From: Azospirillum melinis
GTDB taxonomy: Bacteria > Pseudomonadota > Alphaproteobacteria > Azospirillales > Azospirillaceae
Assembly: GCF_013340935.1 (NCBI RefSeq)
Contig: NZ_WHOS01000006.1
Location: 124,001-188,000 of the forward strand
Direction of reading: 5' to 3'
DNA length: 64,000 nt
In this document: one piece after another, positions 8,626 through 17,906 of the stretch
How the letters are laid out: each line of letters opens with the position of its first letter
How positions within the stretch are numbered: the stretch's first letter is position 1
The notes under the pieces: generated by a model
Seen by the model: the letters and a program-made list of their open reading frames with translations, nothing else
Databases searched by the model: none
What the model was told of the DNA's origin: nothing
Position numbers and translations under genes: made by a program

Positions 8626-9999
8626 ATGATCGAAACGGATGACGCCGATAAGGCGCCCGGTGACGACGACAACCTCCGCAAGGCCGCGGAGGCGGCGCTC
8701 GACGCCGATCCTTCCAATGCGGAGGCGTGGAGCATCCTTGGCATGTCCCTGCGCCGCGCCGGAAAACTGGCGGAGGCCATCGCCTGCCACCGCCGCGGCC
8801 TTGAACACGCGCCCGGGAAGGGGGGCATCTGGAGCAACCTCGGCAATGCGCTGACCGAAGCCGGACGCCTTGCCGAAGGGGTCGCGGCGCAGGAGGAGGC
8901 CGTCCGACTCGCCCCCCGCGACCGGACGGTTCTGTTCAACCGCGCGGTCGCGCTGCGCAAGGCGGGGCGGTATGCCGAAGCCCTGGCTGCAATAGACCGC
9001 GCGGTCACTGAAAACGGCGGACCGACGGCGCTGCTGCGGTGGGAACGGGCGCTGACGCGGCTGCAGATCGGCGACTATGTGCACGGCTTCGACGATTACG
9101 AGGCGCGAAAGCAGATTCCCTCCTATCTCGCGCGCACCCCTTCGGCGCCATCATGGAACGGGCAGCCCTTGGACGGGCGCCGCGTCTTCGTGACGGCCGA
9201 GCAGGGCTTCGGCGATTCCCTGCTGGTGGCCCGCTATCTGCCGATGGTCAGGCAGGCCGGCGGTCGGCCGATCTACGAATGCCATCCGGAATTGCGGCGG
9301 GTGTTGTCCGGCCTCGCCCCTGATGAGTGGAGACCGTGGGGAGCGCCCACGCCGGACTGCGATGTCGAGGTGTCGCAAATGACCCTGCCGATGCTGTTCG
9401 GCACGACGCTCGCCAGCGTGCCGCCCCCGGTGGCGCTCACCATCCCGGCGGACGCCCGGGAGAAAGCGGCGCGGCTGCTGGGGGACCGGGAACCGGGAAC
9501 GCTGCGCGTCGGTATCGTCTGGGCGGGCCGGTCCAGCTTCGCCGACAATGCGTGGCGCGCCACGACGCTGACGCCGTTTCTGGGCCTCGCCGAAATTCCG
9601 GGTGTGCGGCTTTACAGCCTTCAGAAGGGACCTCAGGAGGCCGAACTGGACGCGCTCGGCCCGGCGGGCCGGCTGGTGGTGTCGCTCGGCCCCCATCTCG
9701 AGGATTTCGCCGACACTGCGGCGATGATCGAGCGGCTGGATCTGGTCGTCATGACGGACAGCGCCGTGGCGCATCTGGCCGGCTCGCTCGGCACTCCCAT
9801 CTGGAACCTCGTGCAGTACGTCCCTTACTGGATCTATGGCTTCACCGGCGAGCGCACGCCCTGGTATCCGTCGATGCGTCTGTTCCGCCAGGGCCCGGAA
9901 CTGGACTGGGCGCCCGTCTTTGCAAGCGTCCGCGCGGCTCTTCACGACGAGGTCGGGCGGCGCACCGCGCAGGGCGCCCTCACCGCCAGGGTTCCCTGA
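8626..9999 (+). CDS. TPR protein with C-terminal GT9/heptosyltransferase-like domain
   Basis: A 457-residue protein. Residues 15-140 form three to four TPR units. Residues 150-457 are a GT9-like GT-B domain: G-R-R-V-F-V-T-A-E-Q-G-F-G-D, V-G-I-V-W-A-G-R-S, and D-S-A-V-A-H-L-A-G-S-L-G-T-P, which keeps the Asp-Ser-Ala that the paralog at 3947 has lost. Its last 20 bp overlap, tail-to-tail, the end of the minus-strand gene 9980-13831. The ATG at 8626 has no strong ribosome binding site, but no better in-frame start exists. Confidence 0.8.
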   Translation: MIETDDADKAPGDDDNLRKAAEAALDADPSNAEAWSILGMSLRRAGKLAEAIACHRRGLEHAPGKGGIWSNLGNALTEAGRLAEGVAAQEEAVRLAPRDRTVLFNRAVALRKAGRYAEALAAIDRAVTENGGPTALLRWERALTRLQIGDYVHGFDDYEARKQIPSYLARTPSAPSWNGQPLDGRRVFVTAEQGFGDSLLVARYLPMVRQAGGRPIYECHPELRRVLSGLAPDEWRPWGAPTPDCDVEVSQMTLPMLFGTTLASVPPPVALTIPADAREKAARLLGDREPGTLRVGIVWAGRSSFADNAWRATTLTPFLGLAEIPGVRLYSLQKGPQEAELDALGPAGRLVVSLGPHLEDFADTAAMIERLDLVVMTDSAVAHLAGSLGTPIWNLVQYVPYWIYGFTGERTPWYPSMRLFRQGPELDWAPVFASVRAALHDEVGRRTAQGALTARVP

Positions 10000-12900
10000 C
10001 CGCCCGCTGCAGAGCGGCGCACAATGCGGCCACGACGTCGCTCCAGTCACCCGCGCGCGCCTGCCGGAACAGCCGCATGGTCGGATACCAGGGACTGTCG
10101 GTCCGCTCCAGCATCCATCGCCACTCGGATTCCGCGCGCACGATGGTCCAGACCGGCCGCCCCAGCGCCCCGGCAAGATGGGCGACCGCGCTGTCCACGG
10201 AGATGACCAGATCGAGTTGCGCCACCACAGCCGCGGTATCGGCGAGGTCGTCCAACCCGTCGCCGACATCGTGGAAGCCTGCGGGAAGCCGGCCGCCCAG
10301 CTGCTCCAGATCCGCCCGGCCGCTGCCCTTCTGAAGAGAGACGAAGGCAATGCCGGGAAGGTCGAGGAGCGGCAGCAGAGGCTTCAGACCCGGCGAGCGC
10401 TTCGCATCGTTGGGAAGGCCCGCGTTGCCGGCCCAGACCAGCCCGACGCGCAGTCCCGCCCGCGCCGACCCCAGCCGGTCGCGCCACATCCCGACGAGGG
10501 CGGGTTCGGCGGCAAGGTAAGGCACCTCCGCCGGAACCGTGGCGAGGGTCGTGCCAAGGAGATGCGGCAGGCTCATCAGGGCCGCATGACCATCATGCTG
10601 CGGTGTCGGCGCGGAATGCCCGACCACCGTCGTCACGCCCGGCAACGTGGCGAGGAGCCGTACCAGCGCGTCCTGGCATTGCACGATCACATGGGCGCCG
10701 CGCCGCGCAAGCAGCGGCGCGTAGCGGGCGAACTGAATCGCGTCGCCGAGCCCCTGCTCGTCGTGCAGAAGGATACGTTGCCCGTCGAGAGCGCCGCCGT
10801 CCCATGGCGGCGTCGGCAGGCCGCGCGCCTCCACCTGCCCATCGGTCAGCCGGGTGCGCCACTCATAGGCGCGGAACCCCGGCGCCAGATCGCCCCGCAT
10901 CAGCAGACAGGTTGCCAGGAGCGTGTGGGCTCCGGGGTCCTCGGGTCGCTGCGCGACGAGGCGGCGGCACGCGGTCTCCGCTTCGTCCAACCGGTGCAGG
11001 CTGCGCAGGACCAGGGCGCGGTTCATCAGCGGCTCGGCATGGTCCGGCTCCAGGACCATCGCACGCGACAGGGCGCCGAACGCCGCCTCGTCCCCTCCGA
11101 CCCGCATCGACAGAGCGAGGCCCAGATTGTTCAGCAGGCCGGCATCTGCCGGCATCAGCGCCAGCGCGCGATGACCGACCGCCACCGCCCGTTCGTGAAG
11201 GCCGAGATTTTTCAACGCGACCGCGAGGTTGCCGTAGGCGCGATACTCCTCAGGCTCGCGGCGGATAAGGTCCATCAGGACCGCCGCTCCCGCCTCGTAC
11301 CGGCGAAGCAGCAGCAGGCTGCGGGCGAGCTTGAAAAGGTGGAAGCTCCCCTCGGGGTCCAACCGGGTGCAGCAGCGCAGGGGTTGGAGCGCCTCAGCTG
11401 TCGCGTCCCGGGCGAGCAGCCGCTCGGCAAGCGCGTGGAAGGCTTCGATGTGGGTTGGATCGAGGGCTGCGGCCCGGCGCCAGAGCGCCTCGGCCGCCGT
11501 GCCGTCCCCCTCCCTCTCCCGCGCCCAGCCGTTCTCGATCAGGGTCTCCGGCGCCGGTTCCGCCTGCGGGGCGATCCAGCCGAGATGGCGGAAGCGGGCA
11601 AGCGTTTCCCGGATGCGCGCCGGATAGCGCCCGTCAATGGGCACGCGGCGAAGGCCCGTCCAAATGCCGGGCAAGACACCGTCGTCGAAGCGGCCGGTGG
11701 CGTAGAAACGCTCGAGCCGGGCTTGGTTGGCCTGCGGATTGCGGTCGAAGCCGGCCATCATCTCACGGTGGGCGAAAGCCTCCAGCTTTGCGCGGAAACG
11801 AGCGGCCCCCCCCATCCAGGTGAAATGCCACCCGGCATCCGGGATAACCCGCCCGATCCCCTGCTTGGCCAGATAGCGGGCGCGGTTCGCACCGATGCGG
11901 CGGATCAGCTCCCAGGGGGCGGCCGCCACCGAAATCCACGGGTCGGGTGCCTTGAGGTCGAGGAAATAGAGGAAGATGTCGAGATGCGGAGCGAGAAGCG
12001 TGGTGCCCGTGCCTGCTCCACTGCCTGCGCCCTCGTCCGCATCCCAACGCAGACGCTCGACGACCGGCGCGCGCAGGATCTCGTCGGCGTCGGAAATGAG
12101 GATCATGTCGCTGGGCCGACAGTCCCCCAGGCCGCGGAGGATCGCGTCCCTCTGGTATGCCTCGCGGTTCCAGGCGAAGCCGCCCGGGTCCTCGGCGACG
12201 ACGATGTGGACGATCTTGTCCGCATAGGCTGCGAAGCGCGCCCGGTTGTCGGCGTAATACAGCGGCTTGGCCGCGCCGGCATGGGTATAGGTCGCCTCGA
12301 CCAGGACGAAGCGGTCCACCACCGGGTAGAGTTCCGCCAACCGGACCTCCAGCAGATCCAGTTCGTTGTAGAACTGGAAGCAGTCGAAGATCCGTCGCCC
12401 GCCGGGCGGCGGCGGAGACGGCGGCGGCAATTCGGACAGCGCCGTCTGGTAGGCCAACCAGGCGTCATAGCCCCGCAGAGCAGACCAGACGCCGGTGCGC
12501 GCCTCCTCATCGTTGTGATCGAGGTGCAGCGAACGTTCCACCAGCTCGATCATCCGGCGCGCCTCCGCACGCCAGACCGGGTCGGCCACCCGCTGGTCGC
12601 CTCCCGAGTTCAGATGGGCGCCCAAGGCCTCCATGAGTTGCTGTTGGGCAGAGACGATCTTGGTGGTGATCGCCGTGGCGCCCCCTGCTGAAACGGGCGC
12701 CAGGGAAGCCGGCGTCAGCAATTCCTTGAACCAGTCCATCCAGCCCCGCGCCCGCACCTCCCAGATCGTCCCGGCATTCGCGTGCCCGACCTGGGCACGG
12801 AGCCGCCGGCCGACGCCGGTAGGATCGTCCCGCAATTCCCGCAGGCCGGCCACCGCCGCCTCGGCATAGCGCCGCGCGTGCTCCTGCGGATCTTCCGGCA

Positions 12901-13831
12901 CCGGTATGAGGCGTGCGAACCCGGCACCGCTTTCCGGCAGGGCGCCCAGCTGGCTCGACACCACGAGGCAGCCGGCTGCCAGCGCCTCCAGCACGGCGAT
13001 GCAGGAGGTCTCGGCGAAGCGGTTGAGATAGGCAAGGCAGGTCGCCTCCCGCATCGCTCCCGCCAATTCCACCTGGCCGAGGCCGCCGAGATACTCCACC
13101 CCTTCGGTCTCGCGACAGCGCTGGTACAGGGCGGTGAAGGGGTCCTGCCCGGCGGAGACCTGATAGACTTCCAGGCTCGAGCACACGCGCAGTCGGGTTC
13201 CCGGAATCGCCGCCCGGATCAGCGAAAAGCTGTCGAGCAGCACGTCGAGACCACGGAACGGCGTGCTGGTGTAGGTCAGAATCGGCGGCCAGGGCTTCGC
13301 CGCCAGGATGTCCTCGTCCGGCCCGAACAGGTTGGCGAAGGCCGGAGCGATCCCATTGCGCATCACCCGGCAGCCGGCCGGATCGAGAGGGAAGGCGTTC
13401 AGATACCCGTCCATCTGCCATCGGCTGACGAAGGCGATGCCGTCCAGGCAGTCGCGCAGGTCGGCGGCGGCCAGATTGGCCACGGCCGGCTGGTCGACAG
13501 CGTGCTGCGTCCAAAGGATCAGTTTGCACCCGCCGCCCAGCTTGGCGCGCAGACGCAGCAGAAACTCCCGGTCGCACCCGTTCAGGAACACCAAGACGTG
13601 AAAGTCGCACAGATCCTCGAGGCGGATCGAAGCGATGGGCAGGCAGCGCACCCCGCGCACGGTGACGGCCGCGCGCGTGCCGTTGACCACGGTAACCGCA
13701 TGGCCGGCGGCGGCCAGCGCCTCGGTCAGGTAGCAGAGCGCCGATTGCGACCCGCCGAGCGGTCGCTGACGTGGCGTCTCGGGAGTATAATCGCCTCCCG
13801 TCGGGTCTATGAATGCGATCTTGACGGTCAT
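9980..13831 (-). CDS. Giant fusion glycosyltransferase: GT4, GT17-like, TPRs, GT9-like
   Basis: A 1283-residue protein if started at the ATG at 13831 (M-T-V-K-I-A-F-I-D-P, a typical GT-B N-terminus). A longer frame to 13939 adds 36 residues that do not look like protein. Residues 1-380 are a GT4-like domain with a late F-A-E-T-S-C-I-A-V-L-E-A-L-A-A-G motif. Residues about 477-730 match GT17 N-acetylglucosaminyltransferases: R-I-F-D-C-F-Q-F-Y-N-E-L-D-L-L, V-L-V-E-A-T, then I-S-D-A-D-E-I. Residues 757-977 are TPRs. Residues 987-1283 are GT9-like, ending in D-S-A-V-A-H-L-A-G-A-L-G. Three catalytic domains in one chain suggest stepwise glycan building on a bound acceptor (inference). Confidence 0.85.
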   Translation of the reverse strand: MTVKIAFIDPTGGDYTPETPRQRPLGGSQSALCYLTEALAAAGHAVTVVNGTRAAVTVRGVRCLPIASIRLEDLCDFHVLVFLNGCDREFLLRLRAKLGGGCKLILWTQHAVDQPAVANLAAADLRDCLDGIAFVSRWQMDGYLNAFPLDPAGCRVMRNGIAPAFANLFGPDEDILAAKPWPPILTYTSTPFRGLDVLLDSFSLIRAAIPGTRLRVCSSLEVYQVSAGQDPFTALYQRCRETEGVEYLGGLGQVELAGAMREATCLAYLNRFAETSCIAVLEALAAGCLVVSSQLGALPESGAGFARLIPVPEDPQEHARRYAEAAVAGLRELRDDPTGVGRRLRAQVGHANAGTIWEVRARGWMDWFKELLTPASLAPVSAGGATAITTKIVSAQQQLMEALGAHLNSGGDQRVADPVWRAEARRMIELVERSLHLDHNDEEARTGVWSALRGYDAWLAYQTALSELPPPSPPPPGGRRIFDCFQFYNELDLLEVRLAELYPVVDRFVLVEATYTHAGAAKPLYYADNRARFAAYADKIVHIVVAEDPGGFAWNREAYQRDAILRGLGDCRPSDMILISDADEILRAPVVERLRWDADEGAGSGAGTGTTLLAPHLDIFLYFLDLKAPDPWISVAAAPWELIRRIGANRARYLAKQGIGRVIPDAGWHFTWMGGAARFRAKLEAFAHREMMAGFDRNPQANQARLERFYATGRFDDGVLPGIWTGLRRVPIDGRYPARIRETLARFRHLGWIAPQAEPAPETLIENGWAREREGDGTAAEALWRRAAALDPTHIEAFHALAERLLARDATAEALQPLRCCTRLDPEGSFHLFKLARSLLLLRRYEAGAAVLMDLIRREPEEYRAYGNLAVALKNLGLHERAVAVGHRALALMPADAGLLNNLGLALSMRVGGDEAAFGALSRAMVLEPDHAEPLMNRALVLRSLHRLDEAETACRRLVAQRPEDPGAHTLLATCLLMRGDLAPGFRAYEWRTRLTDGQVEARGLPTPPWDGGALDGQRILLHDEQGLGDAIQFARYAPLLARRGAHVIVQCQDALVRLLATLPGVTTVVGHSAPTPQHDGHAALMSLPHLLGTTLATVPAEVPYLAAEPALVGMWRDRLGSARAGLRVGLVWAGNAGLPNDAKRSPGLKPLLPLLDLPGIAFVSLQKGSGRADLEQLGGRLPAGFHDVGDGLDDLADTAAVVAQLDLVISVDSAVAHLAGALGRPVWTIVRAESEWRWMLERTDSPWYPTMRLFRQARAGDWSDVVAALCAALQRAVREPWR

Positions 13832-13959
13832 GCCTTGAAGGTCGAGATGGGCCGGCGCTAAATAGCGGGCTGGCCGGATGCCGGCATTTCCTGCTGCATA
13901 GCACCAGTCCCCACCGGGAAGGTCAACCGGCATTTGCACCGTGCGTCGAAAGGCTGTGC

Positions 13960-15126
13960 GTGGAAAAGAACATTGCCTTGACTTGGCAGCTTTCGGAAAT
14001 TCATGGCTGGGGTCTGGTCGGCGTGCATACGGCGCTTTGCCTGTTGGACCAGGGCCGCCCGCCGCTGTTGCTGGAACGGCCGCTGCTGGCCACCCTGCGG
14101 CCGGAGAACAGGGAAAGAGTGACGGCCCTGCTTGCCGGCTATGAGCGCATCGGCGCCATCGCCGGTCAGATCCGGGACAGGGTGGTGGTCATCGAAGGCT
14201 GGACGCTGCTGCATGCGCTGGCAAACGGTTTCACCGAGGGGCCGACATCCGCGCGCTTCCGCGGCAGCCGCAATGTCGGCGTGATCGCCTTCGAGGACAG
14301 CCGGTTCGACGCCGCCACGCTGGAGCGTGCGCGCAGCTATGACAAGCTCGTGGTGCATTCGACCTACAACCGGGATTTGCTTCTGGAGCAGGGAATCCCG
14401 GATGTCGGCTGCGCTTTCCAGGGCATCGATCCGGGTGAGCTTCCTGCGCTGCCTCCCACCGGCCGGTTCGGTGACCGCTTCGTCATCTTCTCCGGGGGCA
14501 AGCTGGAGTTCCGCAAGGGCCAGGACATCGTGTTGGCCGCCTTCCGCCATTTCCACCAGCGCCATCCCGAAGCGCTGCTGGTCACCGCGTGGCACAATCA
14601 CTGGCCGCAGACCTCCAAAACGATCGCCGAATCCCCGTTGACGCCCGTACCCCCGATGATCGGCGAAAACGGCAAGCTGCGGATCGTAGAATGGGCGATG
14701 GCGCATGGCGTGCCTCCGGAGGGCTTCGTCGACATGGGCTTCCTCCCGAGGCATCGGATCGCGGCGATCATGGCCGATTGTCACGCCGCCGTTTTCCCCA
14801 ACCGCTGCGAGGGCGCAACCAACCTTGTCGCCATGGAGGCGATGGCCTGCGGTGTGCCGGTGATCCTGTCGGCCAACACCGGGCATCTCGACCTGATCCA
14901 TGAGGACAATTGCCTGGCTCTCCGCAACCAGGCTCCAGTCGTCGACCCCACCGGCTCACGCCGCGGCTGGGGCGAATCCGCTGTGGACGAGATGATCGAA
15001 CAGTTGGAGAGCATCTATACCGACAGCGCGGCCGCACGGGTTCGGGCCGAAAAGGCCAGAACCTTCATGCACGGTGAGCGGACCTGGCGCAACTTTGCCA
15101 ACTCTTTCATTCAAGCTGCCGGCTGA
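13960..15126 (+). CDS. Glycosyltransferase family 4 (GT-B)
   Basis: A 388-residue stand-alone GT4-type enzyme starting at GTG 13960, divergent from the giant fusion gene with a 128-bp gap. The C-terminal half shows F-S-G-G-K-L-E-F-R-K-G-Q-D, then F-P-N-R-C-E-G-A-T-N-L-V-A-M-E-A-M-A-C-G-V-P, the E-x7-E nucleotide-sugar motif of the family. The N-terminal half includes an acceptor-side T-W-Q-L-S-E-I-H-G-W-G-L-V-G. Donor and acceptor cannot be read from sequence. It is the last gene of the glycosyltransferase island. Confidence 0.85.
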   Translation: MEKNIALTWQLSEIHGWGLVGVHTALCLLDQGRPPLLLERPLLATLRPENRERVTALLAGYERIGAIAGQIRDRVVVIEGWTLLHALANGFTEGPTSARFRGSRNVGVIAFEDSRFDAATLERARSYDKLVVHSTYNRDLLLEQGIPDVGCAFQGIDPGELPALPPTGRFGDRFVIFSGGKLEFRKGQDIVLAAFRHFHQRHPEALLVTAWHNHWPQTSKTIAESPLTPVPPMIGENGKLRIVEWAMAHGVPPEGFVDMGFLPRHRIAAIMADCHAAVFPNRCEGATNLVAMEAMACGVPVILSANTGHLDLIHEDNCLALRNQAPVVDPTGSRRGWGESAVDEMIEQLESIYTDSAAARVRAEKARTFMHGERTWRNFANSFIQAAG

Positions 15127-15194
15127 GCCGTCGCGGGGCGTTACCAGGCTTGCGGGAGCGCACCATGCTGCGGCGGCCCGCCACTGGAATCGGG

Positions 15195-15217
15195 ATGCAT
15201 GAGTCCTTCTCATGCAT
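15195..15217. promoter_or_regulatory. Perfect palindrome upstream of ridA, probable LysR operator
   Basis: Half-site ATGCATGA, 7-nt spacer GTCCTTC, half-site TCATGCAT. The arms pair over 9 bp with a 5-nt centre. The core TGA-N7-TCA fits the T-N11-A LysR box. The same half-sites with the same 7-nt spacing recur at 25196-25218 in front of the LysR gene. It lies 82 bp upstream of the ridA start, a normal activator distance. No T-run follows, so a terminator is less likely. Confidence 0.6.
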
Positions 15218-15298
15218 GGAGGCCGGATAAATCGTTTGTCGGGAACTGACCGGATGCGGAGGTTTGGCCCACCGTTTTCAGCATCGACACTTGGAGGA

Positions 15299-15757
15299 AT
15301 GGCCTTGGCAAAAGGAATTGAACGCTACGCACTGGATGAGTCCTCGCCCTACCGGACCCAATTTCTGGAATCGGTGCGGGTGCCGGTCGATGGTACCGAA
15401 TTCCTGATGCTGAGCGGGCTGACGCCGCCGGTCATCGACAGCTCCGTTCCGAGCGACCGAGCCGAGGCCTATGGTGACACGGAGGTCCAGACCCGCAACA
15501 TCCTGGCGGAGTTGAAGGCTACGCTGGAACGGCGCGGCTATGGCCTGAACGACGTGGTCAAGGTTCAGGCCTTCCTGGTCGGCGATGCGCGGATTGGCGG
15601 GCATGCCGATTTCCAGGGCTTTTCCCGCGCCTACGCGGAGGCTTTCGGCACCACCGAAACCCCGAACATTCCGGTGCGCACCCGCGTGCAGGTGGCCGGG
15701 CTGGTGGAGCCGGGCTGGCTGGTGGAAATCGAGGCGATGGCCGCCAAGGTGGGGTAA
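15299..15757 (+). CDS. ridA: RidA/YjgF/YER057c/UK114 family deaminase
   Basis: About 152 residues. The family hydrolyses reactive enamine/imine intermediates to oxoacids plus ammonia in the cytoplasm. The conserved Arg of the active site is visible in I-P-V-R-T-R-V-Q-V, followed by V-E-I-E-A. The ATG at 15299 sits only 1 nt after GGAGG (15293-15297). An in-frame TTG at 15305 has better spacing and may be the true start. It converges with the amidase gene (15-bp gap). The upstream palindrome matches one at the LysR gene, so it probably belongs to the regulon of the minus-strand operon. Confidence 0.85.
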   Translation: MALAKGIERYALDESSPYRTQFLESVRVPVDGTEFLMLSGLTPPVIDSSVPSDRAEAYGDTEVQTRNILAELKATLERRGYGLNDVVKVQAFLVGDARIGGHADFQGFSRAYAEAFGTTETPNIPVRTRVQVAGLVEPGWLVEIEAMAAKVG

Positions 15758-15772
15758 CCGCCGTCGCGACGG

Positions 15773-17074
15773 TCAGGCGGGACGGCCCGATGCCCCGCCG
15801 AACCGGTCAGCGATGGCCAGGACCAGATCGTCCGCGCCCGGCCGCCCGACGATCTGGACCCCCACCGGCATCCCGTTGCGGTCGTGCCCGGCCGGCAGCG
15901 CCAGCGCCGGCAGGCCGAGCAGGCTGAAAGGGCGGTTGAAGCGCAGGAAGGCCAGGGTGGTGGCGCCGGCAATGGTCACGTCGTCGTCGTCGACACCGTC
16001 CAGACGCGGAGCCGGCCCCCCGATCACCGGACAGAGCAGGACGTCCGCCGCTGCGAAAGCGCCTTCGAGCACCGCCGCCCGATGGGCTTCGCGATCACGC
16101 AATGCCTGCTCGTAGGCGTCGCACCCCACCTCGGCCGCCGCGATAAGACGCCGCCGCACCGCCGCCGGATACTGGTCCGGGCGCTCGGCCAGCGCCGTCC
16201 GATGCAAGGCCGACGCCTCGAACGAAGTGATGGTCCCGGCGCAGGCGCTCAGCGCATCGAGCGACGGCAGGGCGACCTCGGCCGCCACCGCTCCGCCCTC
16301 GGTCATCCGGCGAAGGACGGACTGGATGACCGTGGCGACCTCCGGCTCCACCCCGGTCCGGAGCCATTGCGCCGGCAAGCCGACACGCAGAGGACCGGCA
16401 CCCGGATCACGTCGCTCCAAGGGAACCGGATCGCGCAGCACCGCGAACACGGCGCGCAGCAGGGCGGGATCTCGGGCGATGATGCCGATGACGTCCTGCG
16501 ATGGCGACAGCGGCGCGATGCCGGGATCGCCGACGACGCCGGCAGTCGGTTTGAAGCCGAAAACGCCGCACAGGGCGGCCGGGATGCGAACCGACCCGCC
16601 GGTGTCGGTGCCGAGCGCGAAGGGCACGATGCCGGCGGCGACCGCCGCCGCCGATCCGCTCGACGACCCGCCGACGGCGAACCGCGCATCCAGCGGGTTC
16701 AGCACCCGCCCGAAATAGGGATTCAGCCCGGTGGCGGCATAGCAATGCGGGTCGAGGTTCAGCGCCCCGATGGCGATGGCTCCCGCCGCCGCCAGACGGT
16801 CGAGCGCCACGCTGGTCCGCTCTCCACTCCAGCGGTAGCCATGCCCGACCCCCACCGTCGGCTGCCGCCCGGCGGTGACGAAAACGTCCTTGTGAGCGAA
16901 GGGCAGCCCCCAGAGAGCCGGCCGCGGACGGTCCGCCGAAACCGCCGGCAGCGCCCGCGCCTGCTCCTCCGCATCGGGGAACAGCTCGATGAAGGCGTTC
17001 AGCCGGCTGGCGCGCGCCGCGGCCAGGGCGGCCGCGACGGCCTCGGCAGGGTCGTGGGAAGACGCAGCGGTCAT
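15773..17074 (-). CDS. Amidase, amidase-signature family
   Basis: A 433-residue hydrolase of the Ser-cisSer-Lys amidase family. Visible catalytic residues are Lys62 in L-P-F-A-H-K-D-V, cis-Ser137 in V-G-G-S-S-S-G-S, and nucleophile Ser161 in G-T-D-T-G-G-S-V-R-I-P-A. It would cleave a carboxamide to acid plus amine or ammonia; the substrate cannot be told. It is the last gene of the minus-strand operon, 113 bp after the RraA-like gene, the largest gap in the operon. No signal peptide, so cytoplasmic and acting on an imported compound. Confidence 0.88.
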   Translation of the reverse strand: MTAASSHDPAEAVAAALAAARASRLNAFIELFPDAEEQARALPAVSADRPRPALWGLPFAHKDVFVTAGRQPTVGVGHGYRWSGERTSVALDRLAAAGAIAIGALNLDPHCYAATGLNPYFGRVLNPLDARFAVGGSSSGSAAAVAAGIVPFALGTDTGGSVRIPAALCGVFGFKPTAGVVGDPGIAPLSPSQDVIGIIARDPALLRAVFAVLRDPVPLERRDPGAGPLRVGLPAQWLRTGVEPEVATVIQSVLRRMTEGGAVAAEVALPSLDALSACAGTITSFEASALHRTALAERPDQYPAAVRRRLIAAAEVGCDAYEQALRDREAHRAAVLEGAFAAADVLLCPVIGGPAPRLDGVDDDDVTIAGATTLAFLRFNRPFSLLGLPALALPAGHDRNGMPVGVQIVGRPGADDLVLAIADRFGGASGRPA

Positions 17075-17187
17075 GCTGAGGCCCTTTCAACACTGGTGTC
17101 GCGGTGTGGAGGATGGCGGCGACTGCGGTGGCACTCCCGGAACGGCCCCATCTCCGGCAGGCGGAAACAGAGCCGTCCGGCGGGGTG

Positions 17188-17886
17188 TCAGACGTGGCCG
17201 TAGCGCTCCAGCGCCTGCGCCAGGGTCAAGCCGTTCGACAGCTCCTCGCGGATGCGGATCTCGGTCGCGGTCAGCGACTCGGACTCCGCCAGCACCTTCG
17301 GAACGATGGCCGCAGGAATGGCGAGCGCACCGTCCTCGTCGGCCAGGATGAAGTCGCCCGGCTCGATCCGCACGCGCTCCACCGTGGCCCCGCGCAGGAA
17401 GACCGGAACCTGCCACGCGTTGACCTTCCAGCGGCCGATCGACTGCACCGGCGTGCGATAGCGGGCGTAGACCGGGAAGCCGTGATGGCCGAGCCAGCGC
17501 ACGTCGCGGATACCGCCGTCGACCAGCGCGCCGGTGCTGCCGCGCTCCTTCATGCCGATGGCGATCAGCTCGCCGAAATAGCAGATGCCGTCGCCATCGC
17601 CGCTCCACACCGAAACCTCACCGGGCGACAGCCCCTGGCATGCCGCCATCTTGTCGGCGTCGCCGCCCAGCGGATAGGGCGTCATCTGGCCGCGGATGGT
17701 GTAGGCCCAGCCGGCCAGCCGCCCGGCGGTGGCGGGATAGGGCATGAATTCCGCCGCCAGACCCTGGTCGGGCCAGCCCATCACGTCGAGCACGTCGGCG
17801 ACGTTGGAGGTGTCGACGGCCAGGAAGCGGGTGCGGATGTCCTCGCGCTGCGCGGCGGTGAGGACCGTGTCGGTGCTGCTGCTCAT
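17188..17886 (-). CDS. RraA-like protein (HMG/CHA aldolase-oxaloacetate decarboxylase family)
   Basis: A 232-residue protein of the RraA/dimethylmenaquinone-methyltransferase-like fold. The metal/pyruvate site motif G-A-L-V-D-G-G-I-R-D-V is present near residue 121, and the G-x20-R-D pattern of class II pyruvate aldolases can be followed. Family members cleave 4-hydroxy-4-methyl-2-oxoglutarate-type acids and commonly decarboxylate oxaloacetate. In this operon, beside an aspartate-dehydrogenase-like enzyme, an oxoacid lyase or decarboxylase role fits. The RNase E-inhibitor role of E. coli RraA is unlikely here. Confidence 0.8.
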   Translation of the reverse strand: MSSSTDTVLTAAQREDIRTRFLAVDTSNVADVLDVMGWPDQGLAAEFMPYPATAGRLAGWAYTIRGQMTPYPLGGDADKMAACQGLSPGEVSVWSGDGDGICYFGELIAIGMKERGSTGALVDGGIRDVRWLGHHGFPVYARYRTPVQSIGRWKVNAWQVPVFLRGATVERVRIEPGDFILADEDGALAIPAAIVPKVLAESESLTATEIRIREELSNGLTLAQALERYGHV

Positions 17887-17906
17887 GCTGGGGATCCTTC
17901 AGACTG

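Noticed and set aside
9836..12691. 951-codon plus-strand open frame
   Set aside because: Mostly antisense to the giant fusion gene at 9980-13831, which has clear domain motifs; composition is rich in Arg, Gly and Gln as in shadow frames.
15195..15217. Rho-independent terminator of the GT4 gene at 13960-15126
   Set aside because: No T-run follows, the arms are not GC-rich, and the same half-sites recur at the lysR promoter.
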